Shown: positions 27,301 through 41,100 of the stretch, in pieces | Layout: each line of letters begins with the position of its first letter | Numbering within the stretch: the stretch's first letter is position 1 | Source: Echinostoma caproni | Taxonomy: Eukaryota > Platyhelminthes > Trematoda > Plagiorchiida > Echinostomatidae | Direction: 5' to 3' | NCBI GenBank assembly: GCA_900618425.1 | Contig: UZAN01039384.1 | Span: 182,762 to 246,761, forward strand | DNA length: 64,000 nt | The notes under the pieces: model-generated | Told to the model about the DNA's origin: nothing | Seen by the model: the letters and a program-made list of their open reading frames with translations, nothing else | The model's database searches: none | Translations under genes and position numbers: made by a program

Positions 27301-29754
27301 GAATCCATTTTCTCTGATGGATGTTACTCTGACAGGGCCATTTCCAGATAATAAACAGAAACCAATCAACTTGGAAACGTTTAGCAGAACCGTTAGGCAC
27401 ACATTTTCATAAAGGAAGGATATCAAATCGGGGTCTTGCACCTTGTTGGTTTTGGGTAATTCAAAAGCTACAAATCTTCAAACGACGACTCAGAGTGGCT
27501 GTACTCATAAGATAAAAATGAGGGTATTTTGGAGTTAGGCATTGGAACATGTTCTAGTTCACAATTCAGCTCCTCTTTATTAGGCATGGAGCACTTGTGG
27601 GAGCACACCACAATAGTTCTTATTTCCGCAAATACTTTCAGCATGTAACTGCTATTTATAAAAGTTTTTGCTTGATCATGACAAAGCCTATTTGGTAGGG
27701 GCTTTGTGCATCTGTTGGTGAGAATGAATGACGTCTCGACCGAAAAACATAGAACAGAGCAAAACCTATTGGCCAAGATTTAAAAAACTGAAACAGTTGT
27801 CAGTTCTGGCTAAAACATGTCTTTCAGTTCAGCATAGATAATCGGGAAGACAAATTCTCTTGGATGATTTCGAAGACAAGACTTGACAGTTAGTAGTGAA
27901 AAAATTAACCATTTAGTGCTGGGATACAAAAACGTGCAGTGGTCCAAGGTGCTGATAAGAACCGTATTCACCAACTTTCTCAACTTCTTTACACTATGAC
28001 AAACCGTTTTCTAGTTTGCCGCATCCTGGAAACTCTTGTACCATTATAGTTATTCAAAATGGAAGGTAAATAATTGTAAAGTACAAGCACAGAGTCAGGC
28101 TCAGCTATCGACCGCAATAGGATAATGTGCAAGGTGTAGTTGACAGTAGAAGGAGTAAAAGGCCACTAAAATCAGAGAGTCGCTTGACATATATAATCCA
28201 GTTTTTCTCCGGATGCCTGCTAGCTCCGAGCAAAACGGAATCACTCTTTCATTATACCATATTCTGTGTGTTGAATCGAAGATAAGATAAATAATATAAG
28301 CACCAGTATAATCCCCATAACCCTGAAGCTAAGCTCTGAAACCTAGAGTGGTGTATCCGATGAGGCCCCGTTAGAATGGATGTGCTAGTGCATTGGATGA
28401 AAGAAAATCTGTCTAACGTCAACATCATTCATATATGAATGAAGTTTCTTAGGGCTATTTTCATTTTACTTTGGTAGGCACAAAGTAATTGGGCTCTGTG
28501 ATTGAAGTATGAAATTCGGATACTGGTCATGTGGATAATAAATTGCATTGTCGTCAAAAAGGAGGTAATTATCATAATTACTGAGTCATTTGCATTCTAA
28601 TCAAGCTGAAATTTCGGAAACTGATAACCAAAACCTTTTTCAGATGACCGGCTTATTACGCATCAGAATCAATGATCCAAGAGGGCGACATTGTTTTCAG
28701 AATAATAATCAAATCCCATATACGTAGATGTGGTTCAAAAAGTCGTCTAATGTTACAGATTTTGTATCATATGTCCGTAGCAAGGATCACACATAGGAAT
28801 TCTTTAGTGAAAAACGACAAATTTGTGATTCCCAGGTGAGCTGGTTTACAATCTTAAGCTTACATATTGATAAACTGAATGCTCCGTTGCTGTTCTAATC
28901 AAAATGCTGACATATTCATATTTTCATCGTCTGTCAGCTTAGCTATTCGTGGTGTAAATTAGGATGATCAAAGTGTTAATTTTAGAGTACGTCAATGATA
29001 TACCAAACCTTTAGAGGATCAATGATTGGAAATCGTTGAGCAGAATGGTACCAAGTTTGACAAGGTTTGAATACTGGGAATAATTTTGAACAATTATGAG
29101 AAAGAATTATTGTGATCGTGTTGAAGAACAGTTCCCCTTCCACTGCCAATCGATTTTTAGGATTGGCCGGTTAACTGTCGTCCAACGGTGTCTATAAATT
29201 TGGGATCACTACTCAAAATTCAGTGATCTAATCTCACAGCCCTGTATCCACTGGTTTTTCCATTACTGCTTTCCTATAATATTCTCAACCATATACTAAG
29301 AAGTCACCTCCTTTAAATCACAACTTTCGATTGCATGACGATCCCGATTTGTGCCTTTCTAACCGGTCATCTTTAGGTTTTGAGGATTGGATTTCATTCA
29401 CAATTTAAATCATTATTCAGCTCAGCTAAAAATCTTGAGTCTGCGCATCTCTCAGATTTGGCTAAATGAAACTGTTGTGACGAACAACTGCAGTTTGTAT
29501 TGAAAACAAGAGATAGAAGAATGCCAATCAGCTTTATTGCTTTCTGTGCATTGTTCTCAACAAATAATGGGATGCTTTTTGTGCGTTCAGTAAATGCAAA
29601 TATTACATTTCACGCACAACTGCGACCAGACCGTGTATCTAACGAACTACAGTACTTGAATCAACTAAGTAAGTTTATAATTTTCCCGTGGTTGGCATAC
29701 TGCCAGAATAATCCGACCAATGTGGGTCAATTTCCTGAGGAGATTCACAACCGA

Positions 29755-30190
29755 AAACTTCTGGTGGGTATCTCCTGACCTGCAAATCGGCTAGGCGGTT
29801 AATGAGAACTGCAGTTTGTTGGGTTCGACATCCCTTTAATAACATCACGCCTCCCTTGGACGGGATCAAACTTCTAAGGCGCCCAGTGCGTCTCTACACC
29901 GAAGGAGGCAACAACTGACAATGTATGCATGGTTTGTAGCCCATCCAATGTGACCTGCTGACCAGGGTATGGTCCCGGTGGTTGGATTTTTCCCTTGTCA
30001 CTTCTTTTGAAAAACACCTTCGCCACGTTAAAAGGTGAGTATGTTTTCTTGAGCGGACGGTATCAGAGACGCTTGGTTGTACTAGAACATTTAGCTCGGC
30101 GCAGAATAAGGGTGATCGGTTACTAGTTTCGATCCTCCAGAGGCTTTCGGAGTCCCTTGAGAGCAATTTATTAGTTTTCTGAAACAACTG
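29755..30190 (+). repeat. Probable dispersed repeat with tRNA-like promoter boxes
   Basis: The segment is clearly richer in GC than its surroundings. It holds TAGCTCGGCGCAG (A-box-like) followed about 34 bases on by AGTTTCGATCCTCC (B-box-like), and another B-box-like GGGTTCGACATCCC earlier. Spacing is shorter than in a tRNA. The minus strand has two open frames of 64 and 97 codons without recognisable domains. There is no second copy in the window, so the repeat nature is inferred. Confidence 0.35.
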
Positions 30191-30199
30191 TCTATTAGA

Positions 30200-33100
30200 A
30201 TTTGGTTTGACTATTTATACCATTTAGTACGTTACCCCTCGTCAGCTTCAAATATTTTCACCAATATCTCATAAGCAGAAATGTTTTGGTGGCTCGTAAG
30301 CGCAACCATTATTTTTATCATTGAAGCATTGTAAGGCAATCAAACTCATTTTATTCGTCGGTCAGTTCCTTGGTAACATACACGTGTACATCTGCTGGGA
30401 AACCTCACTCAAAGCCGGATAATGATGCAACAGACAACATGTTGTCCAGTCGAGAGTCAAAAAGAATACAGCGGCCATTTCTAAACCGATTGCAAATACT
30501 ACGAATTTCTGCGTTTTATGCATTGCACTAAAGTGATTATTGATCCGTTGGCACTTCGTTCCAATTTATCACCATGGAGTGCGGTACTAGAATTGAACAG
30601 TAGTTTTCAAACCAAATATTATCTGGAGTCAGGAATTTTGAAATCTAAACGTCATATTACCATCAGTCATATCCTAGCGGGAAGGCATGTGATAAAAGAA
30701 GGAAAAAGACACGTAGGAAAGCTTAATAAGGGCGTTGCATCTAAACATACGGTTGCACTTGAGTATGTTTGATTATATTTATTTGTTTTCGTCTCTTTTT
30801 ACCCCTAACTTGCAGTTCAGTTTGGGGAGAAAAATTCATTATCTCATTGTCTGGTGACACGTTTCCCCCAGCAGCAGGCTTCTACACCAGGAAAAACGCC
30901 AAGCTGTCAATAATATTAACCGTTCTATAAGCTATTTGACACTCAAAAGTGAACTTTAGTTCGCGGTACAGAAAATATAAAAGTAAGAAGGCTTAATAGT
31001 GTGTAGCCTGAAGCTTGTTTACATTTTGATCATCGCTATGGGAAATGCTCTTTCCTATAATTGTTTTAAATAATGATGTAATATGGAAATAAATTATTGC
31101 ATTGCATTATTCTGTTGTTGTATTATTATATTATTGTGCTAACCTCCCACACCATAAATACATTACATTTGTGAATCTTAAACTGAGAGAATAAGAAAAA
31201 ATGTTTGAGAAATTAAGGCGCACTTCGTATAGTAATCGGCTTCCTCTGTGAACACAATCAAATTCAATCAGTATCCGGTCAGAAGCAATGAAGAAGTAAT
31301 TCAGTTTTGGTGCCATGCGAACCGGACGACATTTGGTTTTCTCAAAATACAAAGTAAATCTTTGTCTATTTCTATTAGGCCATCATAACACCGTACTTCG
31401 TGAATATTTTTCCCAAAGTATATTCCTGCGGTGCTTTTGATTTATCAATCGATCATCAGCATAGTAAATAGACCACTCTGAAGCTCTTTCATAACGAGCT
31501 AAGGTAACTCCGTCAATATACTTCAGCCACGAGGAATAGATATACGTCATGGATTTCCTCAATACACTTAACTGAGAGAGAAGTAGTACCAATGAAAAAA
31601 TACGACTGTCTTGTAGAAAGACTAGTATCACATGACTGAAGTCTTAGGTGCGCATAAGAGGCCCTCGAAAATCGATAATCGATTCGAGCTAAAAGAACAA
31701 AGTAGTAGTAGTTTGACAAATATACCAAACAAAATGATGCATCACGTGAACAAACAGAAATTCGCACAAAACTGCATACAATCTGCTCGACACTAAACAC
31801 CAATGTTTACAAAGCAGTGGTGTATAATACAGGCATAAAAACCTCAGAGCAGAGCAAGTCAAATGAGTGATACGCTTATTTTCAGATGATTATTATGAAA
31901 AGAACAAGGTGAAGTACACTCAATTGGCTGCAGATCTATTCCCATGAACATCCAGCGATTAAAACAACTATTGAAATCTGATTTTGGTTGCATCATCCAT
32001 TATTTTTGGACACATCAGAACGAATTTACTTGATCGTTTACGCTATGCAACTAAAGGTAACCGAAAGCATTTTATCACTAGCTTAAGATTTCAATTCATA
32101 CTGCAGGTTTAGCGAAATCCATATATTGATCACAGAAAATCATCGAATCGGATAACCAATATTTTCGAACTTCGGTGCATCATCAAACCATCAGTCTTTT
32201 ATTGATTTTTGTTGAGAAGAATTCAAAAATAGCTGGGTAATTTCACGGAAGACACGGAACGATTGGAAATATTCTCGAATGAAATTCGATGACATTCTGT
32301 AAACTAGCCTCAAGTTTCGTGTGTAAGGTGCATGACAGAGGAGATGGTTCCAAATCAGCTGTTGCTTGAATCAAGATCAAAATACCAGTATCCCTATTGC
32401 GAGGAATTGATTCGGATATGTTAAACGTTATTGAAAACCCGTCAATTATATGAAAATTGCAACCTCCTTTCAATTATTGCTAAATAAAGCGGGTAAACAC
32501 TTAATTCATCTAAGGGCAGAAACTAAAAATATCTGTGTGTCTGGCTTCGCTTTTGCAAATTTATTTAGACGATTCATTTTCGCATGACACTAAGATGGGC
32601 CCGATCGTATTACATTAACTATCACTAGCCCTCGCGTATGAGATAGTTATTCAGTCCTTTCCCAACAGCTAACAATCGGTGCTGCGAAAAACTTTGTTGT
32701 TCATATCAGAGGTTTCATAAAAACCGAACTGTTGAATGTGTTCTTCTTATACAGTTTACATTTTGTTGTCACCGAGTTCTTGAATCTGCTCCCACAATAA
32801 ATGGAAATCGAATCATATCATCGACCAAACTGTTTTCCATCGACAATCTTTTTAGCTGTATCCAACCCAAATCCATCACAACACCAAATGTATATAGGTC
32901 TATCAAAATGTACTAAGATCTTGTGAGAAAGGGGTTCCGCTGAGTGATGTGAGGGTCTGGCATAACCTAAAATCACAATGGATCATTTACTTTTGCAAGT
33001 TTTTGGGCATTAAACTTATGCTGTTGGTAAAACCTACAAAAAGAAATTCGCAGTTTTGCTATTGTTACGTTATGAGCAATTGTTTTTAACAAATATTAAT

Positions 33101-35080
33101 GATACAGGAATTCAATGCCGACATATTAGGCCTCGAAATGGGGCTATTTTCAGAAAGTTTGAAGAAATCAATTAGCCTATGAATAAATAGATTTTCCACT
33201 TATCCTCAGTAAGTGTGTCTACTATTGAATTTCTGTTTTCACTTATAAACTCCTCCTAGTGAAATACATCACACCAAAAAAAGGAGAAAGCAAATGCTAC
33301 CCAAAATTTGCATACCGAACTCGCTCTATTTGCAAATATATGTGTTTTCATCTTTGAAAGAAGTCATTAGGTTTAATTATCCGACACTCTTCAATACAAT
33401 GGAAAATAGATATGCCATTTATTTCAGATCTGTTGATCATAGTAGACAGAAGCAATAATCTAAGACTATAGATTGGGTAATTGGGTAACCCCATTAAAAA
33501 TCAGAAGAGTTAGTTTCTCATTACCCTGTCTTTTATTAAATTTTTTTACCTAAATTATAGCTGCGCATGTTATTGATTCTGATGAGAATGATACAATCAT
33601 TCTAAGGATTACCGTGTGCTAGAGGGACCAGGTGGTATTCCGGTGCTGCCTGAACACTAAATCGGAGATCCCATAGAATTTTGAAGCCGCCAGTTAAGGA
33701 ATAGACCAAAAGGAAACAAGTCATTGTTCAATTGTTATTGTTCCGAATTGTATAAGAGAATCTCTCTGAATGGATCCGCAGTTTCGGTGATTTTATTCGG
33801 GCAAAAACGTAACAGCTTTGAAAACTCAGCCGTATTATACGGGACTGCTACTTTCACATACACCGGTTGTTTATGGTGCAACCAATGTGAACCCCTTTCA
33901 CATTTATTGTAGTGCGAAGCTTATTGAAAAGGAATTTCTCCTTTTAGAACAAAGAGAACTGAACGTCTGTTGACCAGCCACACACAAACACAAACAAATG
34001 CACATAAACACAGCAGGTTGTATATATCTGTACACCCAGGAATTGGCGCCATGTGGCAATTGCCCATTAGAAAACAAATAGCAAACAGTAAATGTTAAAT
34101 TGCATCTCTTCCCCCAAAGTCTCAATCCCTTCAGAATTCCAGATGGTCACAACGCGAAGGAATGCAGCACTGACTGCCATACAGCCACCATCTAGAAAAA
34201 AGATTGCATTTAAAAATTTCTCTGCCTTCCCTTTGGTTACTATCTTTTGTACAGCTGACTACGGTAGAATAACTATTGTTAATTACGCACGAACGTGGAT
34301 GTTTTATTTTCAGATTATCGATTGACACTGATGATTTTTTCTTATAAGATTCGATTGGTGACTTCCGATTGCTATAAGGTCATTTCCTTTGGCTTTTTGT
34401 CAAACGCAAGGTAGAGAAACATTTTATATATTTGAGATTAACACTTTGTTAATTATACGTCCTTTACAATCTAAAATGTCAGTTCACAAAGCGCATGAGT
34501 TATCCTATCCAAGGGACATCATATTACTTGCAATATGAAGTACTGTACAGTGTGCGTTCAAACGTTGCTTCAAACAAGAGTTCAGTTATTCTCGGGAAAA
34601 AATCCTGTAATTCTTACCGTCAGAACCACTTCGGTTTTCCGTGCAACTCCGATAATAACTTGAAATCATGCATGCAAGGATAATGAAGGCACAAAAAAGC
34701 GTTACGTGTTCGTCTCACAGTATGAAACTTGAGAGAGCACCGTTTTACGATGTCTGTTAGGCGAGCCAAAAACATGNCCCCCCCCCCATAATGTTTCTAG
34801 GATCCAAACTAATTTCAAAACAAATCACTTTCTTTTGAATAAGTCTTCCGCTGATATGAATGAACAAACAGGAGCCGTTTTATTAATCAAGTTCAATGTA
34901 TTGTCAAATAAAGTTCACTTCCTTATAAAACACAAATTGCTTCATTAGGTATTTTATTTTAGTTGTTTACATTGCCTACTCTCTCACTAAATGAACATGC
35001 CGTAATCTGTTTAGTTTTGTCATGATCAAACAAAAATGTGATCAAATGTTGGAGCAATATTCGCAGAAGGTGAGCAGTCA
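30200..35080. other. No gene seen
   Basis: AT-rich. Frames of up to 96 codons with no motif or splice context. Confidence 0.55.
34778..34787 (+). repeat. Poly-C run next to an ambiguous base
   Basis: Ten C after an N at 34777, probably a sequencing or assembly weak point. Confidence 0.7.
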
Positions 35081-35089
35081 TTCTCAGAG

Positions 35090-35297
35090 ATTTCGGATGG
35101 TAACCTCACAAAACTATTGGCCCGGGAATGTGTGTTCTAATCTCACTACCACCACCTAACTTTCCTCATTGTGCGTTGAATGGCAGCCCTTTGATGGACC
35201 GATTCCGTCTTCCGGAAAGTTGTATCTTTGCAGATTCAATAAAAGGATAAAAAAGGAAAGGAAAAAAAAGACAAAGAAAGGAAAGGAAAATAAATCA
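35090..35297 (+). repeat. tRNA-derived SINE, copy 2
   Basis: This copy aligns with the one at 14.16 kb. ATGGTAACCTCACA matches ATGGTAACGTCACACA. CTCACTACCACCACCTAA matches ACTCCTACCACCAA. GGCAGCCCTTTGATGGACCG matches GTCAGTCCTTTGATTGGCCG. Both end with ATTCAA(A)T followed by a long A/G-rich tail, here from about 35240. The A box is worn (TTTCGGATGG). Confidence 0.6.
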
Positions 35298-35299
35298 TA

Positions 35300-36630
35300 T
35301 GGGATGCAAAAATGCAGCAACCGCGTTTACTTAGCATCGTTTCACATCATTCACATGTGAATAAAATATTGGAACTTAAACTTACTGATCTCTGTTATGT
35401 TAGCAAGTATCAGCAAACATTCAGTTTGAACCGTCATTTGGAAAGTAACTTTAAAACAACTCTGTTGAAATCGCTCCCCAGTCAACTGCGATGAATGTTT
35501 AATAGTTCCAAAAATGAACAAAATCAAGATGTCCCGATTATCATCATCAAGAACATGATAGTTTGTAGCCTTGTCACAAGAAGGAATGTGAATGTATGCG
35601 GCTTTACGTTCCCGGAAAAAATCCCTTGTATTTTAACATTCCTCAACCATTTAAGATCGACGATTATGCCCGGATGGTTGAAGGATCTGAACGACTGTCA
35701 TCTTCCATCATGAATACTAATACTGCTGTTGAAACAAACCGATTTGTTGGTCATCGTTGCATCAAACGGACTCCATTGTTGACCCTTCTTTAGCGCTACG
35801 GAGCCATCATTCGAAATACTTGTGTGGCACATGCTTCAGTGCCCACATTAGTTTTAGCCTAATAGAAAGATATTATGGAATGCGATGTTTTCAAATCAGT
35901 AGTATCTACATAGACCGTTATGAGTTCAAACACTATTCCGGAGTATAATTCAATGATGTTATATAGTTCACTTAAAGATATTGGGTCTGACCGCAAAGGT
36001 TATGAGAAAGAAATATGAGTTCAGGAAAGAAAACTCCCATTTGGATAAATAACTCAACATATCTTTCGCAAACACTCGTTATCTCATAGAACGGAACGTA
36101 GATGCTCGCTGGAGAAGCATGTTTTGATGAAATGAATATCATTAATAGGGAAAGACAAAACATAGTTACCTTACAACGAAGCATCTCCGCGCAAAAACCT
36201 TTCTTCTGATTTGCACTTCCTTATCAACCAATCATTAAGGGCGTATATCGCCTATAAATAATGTTATTATTATTTTGAAAACTTTTAAGCATTCAGAATG
36301 AACAAAAATTCCTAAAATGTGCACGACGGATTTTGTCATAATAGTATTTCAAAGTTCGGTGCACTAGCAATGCACCGTGTAGTCTGTGTGAAAATTTTGT
36401 TCCCATACTCGTGCATGGCCAAGCAAATAATCGACGAATAGCTTTGGTGCAGAACCGTTCCCCTCTGTGGGAGTCGGCTGATCTGATAGACAAGTAGTAA
36501 GTCCATAAACAGGGAAGTGCATCAGAAGGACACCCCGGATGATTGTAAACCATGTAATCCACACATACAACCCGCACATTTCCGTCGCGAAACCACGGTC
36601 TTAAATGCCTCCTTGTCCCGGAGATGTGTT
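35300..36630. other. No gene seen
   Basis: Between SINE copy 2 and the Penelope-like element. It could include the unrecognisable 5' part of that element near 36.4-36.6 kb. Confidence 0.45.
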
Positions 36631-36639
36631 TTTTCGAAG

Positions 36640-38154
36640 AAACGCGATCGATCTATTTGGGTTGGGGACCAATACACCTCGGTTATACGCTTTACCAAAA
36701 GCCACAAACCTGGCTTACCTGTTCGTTTTATGCTGTCCATGACAAACGCAGCCTATCGCGCTACCGCCCAATAGCTAGTAGAAGTTCTCAAACCAGTACA
36801 TAAAAAGAATGCAAAACACAATACGAGACCCGTTCGCGTTTGTGAGTGCTATGAAGGATGTAAACTCTCTTGATGTTGTGTCCCTGTTTACCACCGTACC
36901 TCCGCTCGAGACAGTAAACTTCATCTGCAATTTCATTACGTGTGAAAACATACTCGTGGGTATGCCAAAGAATTGATACTCCAATGCACGTTTAACGTGC
37001 AATGCTTGTTTGGTAATACGTACTATCCGCAAAAGGGTAGAGTTGCAAAGGGGTCACCCTTAGGGTCAGTCGTTGCAGATATTTTATGACAAAATTAGAA
37101 TCCAATCCTCTGAAAACAGTCATCAATAATTTCGATCAATACTACAGATACGTGGAGGTATTTTATGTTTGGGATGACAATTTGGACCTCAACGATGAGT
37201 TGTTGAACTTCAATACGGCTCACTGAGGGATACGGTTTACAGTTGAGAAAGAAGAAAATAATGAATTACCATTCCTAGATGTTAATTTACCGAAACGTTT
37301 AGATGGCTCTATTCAGCGGAAGGTGCATTGAAAAGCCAGATGGAGCGGTCAGTACACAAACTTTCATAGCTCACAAACGTAACTTAGTGCGTTATTTTCT
37401 ATTCAGAACAAGATACATCTGCTCAGAAGACTTTTTAGAAAAAGAATTAGCAGTTGTGCGAATGACGCTGTCAGAAAACGGCTACCAGGAAATGATCATC
37501 AATCGCAATTGATCTGAAATAATAAAACACGTTGTTACAGATAGAGCTGAGAAAGACTTTGATCATCAAACGTCCGTTCAAAGGAGATCCAGCAGCTGAA
37601 AGGGTTAACAGAGTCCTGAGTGCTGCAGTCAAAACAAAGTTCATTGATGCCAAACTCAGATGCGTGTTCTCAACATCACCCGTCATCCGATGTCGAACAG
37701 GGATAAGTTGCCTATGTTGACCTCGTCAATGCTCATCTACCAATTCCAGTTCATCTGTGGTGCCACTTATGTGGGTCGTACGACATGTCAGCTATCTAAG
37801 CGCATCGAGGAACATCAACCCGCTTGGCTTAAACACGGAGGAATGGGAGTTATTTTCAATTTCACTGTTGCACACTTGGTCGAAACTGGGCATAGGGTGG
37901 ATACTAATTCGGCTTTTACCATCATTTATCGCGTCCCACAACACAAATCCAAGGCTGGTTGAATTAAAACGCTAGCAACAGCCGAGGCAATTACCATCCG
38001 CTTGTTGAAGCTAGAATTGTGTGCTCAAAAAACACTTGTTCAGTCACTGAAATTCCCTGACCCAAAGCAGACAACCTCACGCATGAGCTTTGGGATGACC
38101 GAAATCAATTATCAACGCTTACGTAACCCGTTCTTATCTGAACATGAGAACTAG
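36640..38154 (+). mobile_element. Penelope-like element remnant: reverse transcriptase plus GIY-YIG endonuclease
   Basis: Penelope-like elements encode a telomerase-like reverse transcriptase followed by a GIY-YIG endonuclease. Here the order is clear across shifting plus-strand frames: TPRLYALPK and HKPGLPVRFMLSM (36.67-36.74 kb), SLDVVSLFTTVPPLETV (about 36.86-36.92 kb), KGSPLGSVVADIF, then YYRYVEVFYVWDDN at about 37.14 kb. NELPFLDVNLPKRLDGSIQ follows at 37.26-37.32 kb, RPFKGDPAAERVNRVLS near 37.6 kb, and the endonuclease. The frame ends with a TAG at 38152-38154. Stops and several frameshifts break the frame. At the catalytic site the family's YVDD-type Asp pair is replaced by VEV. The 5' part of the open reading frame is not recognisable, so the element is probably 5' truncated. 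Confidence 0.85.
37738..37960 (+). pseudogene. GIY-YIG endonuclease domain of the Penelope-like element
   Basis: The frame reads YQFQFICGATYVGRTTCQ, then LSKRIEEHQPAWLKHGG and VAHLVETGHRVD. This matches the GIY-YIG nuclease of Penelope-like elements, which nicks the target for integration. The ATYVGRT core, the Arg of KRIEEH and the following histidines are kept. The domain lies in an uninterrupted stretch (37660-37962), but a frameshift near 37690 separates it from the reverse transcriptase. Confidence 0.8.
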
Positions 38155-38159
38155 TGACA

Positions 38160-41100
38160 AATGTGTCCCTACCCCACCCCTTTCCTGTGATTATTTGACG
38201 TAGACTGTTTGACCCCAACGCAACACTTTCCCGTTATGTTCTCAAATAAATGTGATTGTACTGGCTTGATAAGGAACTCACCGAAAACATATGTTTGCCT
38301 ACAACCTGAGTTCAGATTATGACAATGGGTGTATTCTGTGATGTGAATGGACTATATCTTGCTGCAATATGCTATCGCCTTTTGGGCGCCTCACTGTGTA
38401 TATTTATGTTAGCTGCATTCTAGCGGATGGCTGAAGGACCGAGAGTTTTAAAAGTATTTAAACGTAGTCTATGGGATATAATCGCAAATTCCCATTGCAG
38501 TTGGTTCACAATCGGGTGATTATCTCTCAACTCTAAAGCTATGGCTTATTTGATAAGAAAACTTAAATTTGTTTGCCTAAACACAGTTGAAATAGACTAC
38601 CTGGAATAGCGACCTTGTAACTTAATTCATAATATGATAATTATTTTCAATTTCGTTGACAATCCTGAAATAAACAGTTATCCACAATTTCTTATCATTG
38701 TTGCATTACTTTCCACATTAATTCAAAAAATAGCAATGCGTCAACCCTAGACCACTTATCTACAGTTTGCGTCAAACAATGTTCAGTTGGAATCATGCAT
38801 TCACCAAATTTAGAGCAACGTACCAACCTATATGAACAGATTCTGTCCGACCGCTGTAAGTATTCATATAGTTTGGTACGCAAAGAAATAGCGACCGTGT
38901 TTCTCAGAAAGAATAATAATCGATTGAATGAATTTTGGTATGGGCTTACAATTTAACTATCATATTGATTTTGATCCTCAGAATTTGAAGCATTTCACAT
39001 TTAGTAAAAAAAACATGCATCTTACATCAAAGTTCCATTTTATTACTCGTTGGTGAGCAAAACATAGCAAATCATATAAAAGTGCAAAGGTCGAGTATAT
39101 TTTGGTATTGCAAAAAATCTTTCCAAATATTGTTTCTAGCAGTAGAAAAAAAATTGTTTATCTTAGTTAACTTTGAACCATGGTGTTTTCTTGCTTCCAT
39201 ATATCTAAGAATCTTGGAGTCTTCCAGCACAGACGTTCAAGTTTCACAATTCTTTCCAAAATTACACAAAACGTGGTTCTACTCTGTCTTATTCTGTTTT
39301 GTTACTCTTAAAAATGTGCCAATGTGCGAGTTTAGTTCAAAAACAACTTCGAACGCCACATCTCTTTATCACACCTCTCAATTCAATAGCGAAAAATGAT
39401 AAACTTTTCCGGATGAAAGTATAAATATTTTGACTTTCTTTTAGAAAAGGTTCAATTGTCTGTTAAGGATTAACTCAAAGGGGCATGATCATGAACAGCA
39501 TTATAATTTTCCATCATGTATTTTGGACACAGTGAGATGAAACCATTCGTAAACAGTGAAACCTGTAACGGGTTTGAAGTTGATCTACACATGTTTGCAT
39601 CAATAGTGATCGCTTTTGTTAATTTTAATAAATACACTAAGAAAATACCGTGACTCATTACATTTTCGTTCGTTTAAAGCTGTTAATTAGCTCCGTAGTA
39701 TATTCAATCAGATGGCTCTGTAAATTCTAAACACGGATGAGAAGAAAACATGTTATTAACCGGCATATCTAGTAAATGTTGTAGCAATTGGGTTCTATGC
39801 ACCGCGATAAAAATATGGCAAGTACTAGATTAACGGACACCGATAGGAATCACAAACACCTATGCATCCCAATTATGCGGGATTTTACGTTTCTACAAGT
39901 TCTCCTTGTAATTCATGAATTATACATTTTTCATATACAGTTACATAGTATGGATGTCTCGCCCAGCCGTCATTGTTAATCCTAATAACATATAGCCATT
40001 TGAGAGAGCTTTTGAACTTGAACGAGTTCTGATAACTACAATGAGGAAATCAATTATAACAATAGTACATTTTTCCTTATAACATTTAACCAATATACAA
40101 AACATTTATTTAGTTATCAATAAAACAATGAAAGCTGATTTTCATCTGTTTACTGTTGCAGGACGTGTTGCTCCCAAATCAAAACAGTCACTAATTCGTG
40201 CTTGTAACTACCTTATTGTCGACGAATTACTGCCGCCGTTTTAGTAACAACCTAACGTAGTAAATTTCAATACGTCTGGAGGATGATTTACTAAGAAATT
40301 AAAATTTAGTTTCATATTTCTCAACGCTAGAATGCTGAGGACGGACTTGAAGGTGAATATAAAATAAATCAATGAAACAATCAGGTATAACGGAATTATA
40401 TTCGTTCTATCGTGCAACTAGGTGCAATTACGTGAGCATAGGAAATTTATTTGTCATAGTTTCCCGCTGTTGGAACCCATTTTTGATAAACCTGCGTCAT
40501 GTAGTCAAGTATATTTTTAATAGTGTTTGATTGCTGCTGTTATGTTTAAAGTTCGGGCATTTTAAACTGAATACAAATTGGGGAAGATAGATAATTTTGA
40601 GTTAAATTAGAATAAATTATGACCTGATGTTGAACTGAACAAAAACACGAATTCGTTTCTTCTCGAAATCTGTAGTAGACCATGTGATTTGTATGAAAAT
40701 TAAAGTGAAATAGCTCAAAGATCAACATTCGTCCCCCTCCTCCTCCTTAATTGAAGATTGTGCTGAATCGATCAAAGTATCAGAGTATGAAATCATAACA
40801 TCACAGTAAGTAAACACATGATGATTGTTTTATAAGCAATACCTTGATGTGAAAAATAGTATTGGGGTGATTTTCAGTCGTAATGAGAGAAAATCAGCAT
40901 CACTTCAGTAGCTTGGCAAACCATCAGATCGTCAAGTCAATACTGTATTAATGTTTTACATTTTATTTTAGATCAGTTTGCTAAATGTATCCAATCTCTT
41001 AGAATAAATAGAAACAGATAAACCATACATTTGAGTATCCCCGTAGAACTTATAGAGAACAATGGAGCTGGATTAAAATTCTCTTTTGCAATACAAAACA

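Larger units (their letters stand above)
18910..29750. other. Long stretch without a supportable gene
   Basis: Only short frames. The piece at 22.3-23.7 kb has a protein-like texture in broken frames, but I could not assign it. The alternating CA/CG tracts at 23.9-24.4 kb are listed separately. Confidence 0.5.

Noticed and set aside
36570..36610. Possible third hammerhead (GAAACCACGGTC) near the Penelope-like element
   Set aside because: The GAAAC...GTC part is present, but no CUGANGA core or complementary stem I lies at a workable distance.
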